Made by a program: the position numbers and the translations under genes. Shown here piece after piece: positions 62,125 through 64,000 of a DNA stretch of 64,000 nt. The notes below the pieces were generated by a model. That model had not been told where the DNA came from. It saw only the letters and a program-made list of their open reading frames with translations, and did not search any database. The stretch is from Tolumonas auensis DSM 9187 (lineage in GTDB: Bacteria > Pseudomonadota > Gammaproteobacteria > Enterobacterales > Aeromonadaceae): assembly GCF_000023065.1 (NCBI RefSeq), contig NC_012691.1, forward strand, positions 1,532,501-1,596,500, written 5' to 3'. The first letter of the stretch is position 1. Every line of letters starts with the position of its first letter.

Positions 62125-63390
62125 TTAAGGTTCGCGGATTTCCTGCGTGCTCATCAGGCCCATTTTTTCAAACAGGCTAAACAGCAGACTTACGACAATC
62201 GCAAGTAAAGTAGCCAGTGCCATCCCTTTCAGAGAAACGGTGCCTACCTCGATATGCGCACCAGATAAACCGACGATCAGTACGATAGAGGTCAGGATCA
62301 GGTTTTTCGGCTTGCTGTAATCTACTTTTGATTCAACCAGTATACGGATACCAGACGCTGCGATAACACCGAACAGCAGCAGGGAAACACCGCCCATTAC
62401 CGCTACCGGGATACTACCAATGATCGCAGTAAATTTACCCAGGAATGCCATAACGATAGAAATCACCGCTGCACCGCCAATAACCCAGACGCTGTAAACG
62501 CGGGTAATGGCCATTACACCGATATTTTCACCGTAGGTCGTAGTGGGTACTGAACCAAAGAAACCAGACAGTGTAGTCGAAACGCCATCACCCATCAGCG
62601 AACGATGCAGACCAGGGTCTTTTTTCAGATCTTTGCCGATGATTTTTTCAGTCACGATAAAGTGACCGATATGCTCTGCAATTACAACGAACGCCGCAGG
62701 TAAAACAGTGATGATGGCGCCCCAGTTCAGAACAGGGGTGTAAAACGTCGGGACAGAGAATACAGATGCGGTATTCACGGCATCAAACTTCACCATGCCC
62801 ATCGACAGAGCCAGCAAATAACCGGCAACAATAGCAATCAGGATCGGGATAACGCCCAGGAAACCACGGAACAGAACGGAACCAAACACCACCACACCGA
62901 AGGTGAACATAGAAACTGTTACCGTGGAAGCATCCAGAGTTTTTGCAGTTAATCCGGCCATATCAGCAGCAACCGGTGCCAGCTCCAGACCGATGATCGC
63001 AACGATAGCGCCCATTGCTGCCGGAGGGAAAACCACATCAATCCAGCGATAACCAAAGGTTTTAATAATTAAGGCAACCGAGATAAAGATAAGACCAGAA
63101 GCAATAAAGCCACCCAGTGCAGCTTCATAGCTAAGTGTGGTCATTACAGCAAATACAGGCGACAGAAATGCAAAACTGGAACCCAGATAGGCAGGCACTT
63201 TACCCTGACACAGTATCAGGTAAATCAACGTACCAATACCGTTGAATAACAATACAGTACCCGGATCGATTTTGAACAGCATCGGCACAAGAACGGATGC
63301 GCCGAACATGGCGAATAAATGTTGCAGGCTTAACGGAATGGATTGAAGCAACGGCGGGCGTTCATCAACCTGAATAATCTGTCTGCGCAC
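62125..63390 (-). CDS. uraA: Uracil permease UraA
   Basis: A 421-residue NCS2-family inner-membrane H+-symporter with 14 hydrophobic segments. VDERPPLLQSIPLSLQHLFAM, LGSSFAF (TM3 substrate site), AEHIGHF and GSVPTTTYGENIG (TM8-TM10 motifs) match E. coli UraA closely. The frame extends to 63444, but the GTG at 63390 has AAGGAG six bases upstream and gives the UraA N-terminus, so I use it. Downstream on the same strand is rnt. Confidence 0.94.
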   Translation of the reverse strand: MRRQIIQVDERPPLLQSIPLSLQHLFAMFGASVLVPMLFKIDPGTVLLFNGIGTLIYLILCQGKVPAYLGSSFAFLSPVFAVMTTLSYEAALGGFIASGLIFISVALIIKTFGYRWIDVVFPPAAMGAIVAIIGLELAPVAADMAGLTAKTLDASTVTVSMFTFGVVVFGSVLFRGFLGVIPILIAIVAGYLLALSMGMVKFDAVNTASVFSVPTFYTPVLNWGAIITVLPAAFVVIAEHIGHFIVTEKIIGKDLKKDPGLHRSLMGDGVSTTLSGFFGSVPTTTYGENIGVMAITRVYSVWVIGGAAVISIVMAFLGKFTAIIGSIPVAVMGGVSLLLFGVIAASGIRILVESKVDYSKPKNLILTSIVLIVGLSGAHIEVGTVSLKGMALATLLAIVVSLLFSLFEKMGLMSTQEIREP

Positions 63391-63574
63391 AGACGTCTCC
63401 TTTCTTTGAGTGAGGCAATCATAAAATCCAAAAAATCGGAACATTATCGCAAAAACAGGCTTCTATTTATATGGGGAACAGTATAAATAGCCATTGAAAT
63501 AATAATCCTGAATACCTGATTTTGTTGCCGGTAAGGGGAATAAAATGGGAGACGATGAGACGGTAGCCTGGTTG

Positions 63575-63602
63575 TAAAAACGGCCTCATCATGAGGCCGT
63601 CT
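63575..63602 (-). terminator. Rho-independent terminator of gloA
   Basis: ACGGCCTCAT and ATGAGGCCGT (63580-63600) form a 10-bp stem with a one-base centre; on the minus strand it is followed by five T. Confidence 0.85.
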
Positions 63603-63610
63603 TATATTGC

Positions 63611-64000
63611 TTAAGCGCCCAGACCTTTGCCAGCATCTTTCTTGTTAATCAGCTCGATCTTGTAACCATCCGGATCTTCAACAAAAGCGATAACCGTAGT
63701 ACCGCCTTTTACCGGGCCGGGTTCACGGGTGATTTTCGCACCAGCAGCACGAAGTGCATCGCAAGTGGCATAAATATCTTCCGCTTCCAGAGCAATGTGA
63801 CCATAAGCAGTACCCAGCTCATAGCTTTCAACGCCCCAGTTATAAGTCAACTCAATGACGGCTTCATCCGTTTCTTCACCATAACCAACGAAGGCCAGAG
63901 AGTATTTGTACTCTTCGTTGTCACTCTGACGCAGTAATTTCATACCTAAGACTTCAGTATAAAACTTAATAGAACGTTCTAAATTACCAACACGTAACAT
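63611..64000 (-). CDS. gloA: Lactoylglutathione lyase (glyoxalase I), start cut by right edge
   Basis: Converts the methylglyoxal-glutathione hemithioacetal to S-lactoylglutathione. The visible 129 residues begin at [14 protein letters not shown], so about six N-terminal residues (RLLHT in E. coli, including the first metal-ligand His) lie beyond the window. The other parts are [17 protein letters not shown] (Glu ligand), GTAYGHIAL (His ligand) and [12 protein letters not shown] (Glu ligand). The Ni2+-type enterobacterial form is expected from similarity. Confidence 0.95.
   Translation of the reverse strand: MLRVGNLERSIKFYTEVLGMKLLRQSDNEEYKYSLAFVGYGEETDEAVIELTYNWGVESYELGTAYGHIALEAEDIYATCDALRAAGAKITREPGPVKGGTTVIAFVEDPDGYKIELINKKDAGKGLGA

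Overview
The window is a chromosomal segment of a gammaproteobacterium. Gene content and order (LuxO-type regulator; rlmKL-uup-DUF3466-rmf-fabA-lonH; nrdA-nrdB-yfaE; gph/mupP-ubiG-gyrA; GlyGly-CTERM protein) fit the Aeromonadales/Vibrionales side of the class, and I would guess Aeromonadaceae, possibly Tolumonas. That assignment is inference from protein resemblance and was not tested by a search. I see no insertion sequence, prophage, integron or CRISPR array.

Layout. 1-4973: the start of pabB (leaving the window on the left), then a three-gene signalling operon: a LuxO-like sigma-54 activator, a FIST sensory protein and a soluble hybrid histidine kinase carrying its own receiver and HPt domains. 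4993-15407: housekeeping genes (DEAD-box helicase, aroG, HAD phosphatase, MATE exporter, yaeP, a fructosamine-kinase-like protein with lost catalytic residues, pilU, EamA transporter, rsuA, yigZ, NAD(P)-binding protein). 15509-19421: LysR regulator, yccF, then DUF1848, YkgJ and SPL-type cysteine-rich/radical-SAM-like proteins and a DUF202 membrane protein.

19568-36463 is the accessory centrepiece: a secreted PL7 alginate lyase read divergently from a long alginate biosynthesis operon, algD-alg8-alg44-algK-algG-algX-algL-algA-cpsG-manA-second C5-epimerase. They are separated by a 980-bp, partly very AT-rich regulatory region with two sigma-54-like sites. Precursor supply (cpsG, manA, algA, algD), polymerisation (alg8 with c-di-GMP receptor alg44), periplasmic transit and editing (algK, algG, algX, algL) are all present. 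The outer-membrane porin gene algE and the O-acetylation genes algI/algJ/algF are absent, and AlgX has Asn in place of its catalytic His, which suggests a non-acetylated alginate-like polymer exported through an unlinked or unrelated pore.

36528-43516: initiator tRNA-fMet, rlmKL, uup, a DUF3466 protein, rmf and fabA. 43586-51275: lonH, a 450-bp non-coding stretch ending in a terminator-like hairpin hard against tapT, a small exported protein behind a Fur-box-like site, and the class Ia ribonucleotide reductase genes with a 128-bp ERIC-like palindromic element between nrdA and nrdB. 51465-56279: mupP/gph, ubiG, gyrA and a LprI/MliC-type lysozyme-inhibitor-like protein. 56341-60377: purE-purK directly downstream of, and probably co-transcribed with, a bicarbonate transporter and its PII-like partner (sbtA-sbtB), with a divergent NhaR-like regulator. 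This pairing makes sense because PurK consumes bicarbonate. 60468-64000: dusC, rnt, uraA and gloA (cut by the right edge).

Start codons were chosen from Shine-Dalgarno placement and recalled family lengths; several differ from the longest reading frame (TTG for the DEAD-box helicase, GTG for uraA, norM, yfaE and the hybrid kinase). Family comparisons throughout are from memory of well-known homologues, not from database searches.
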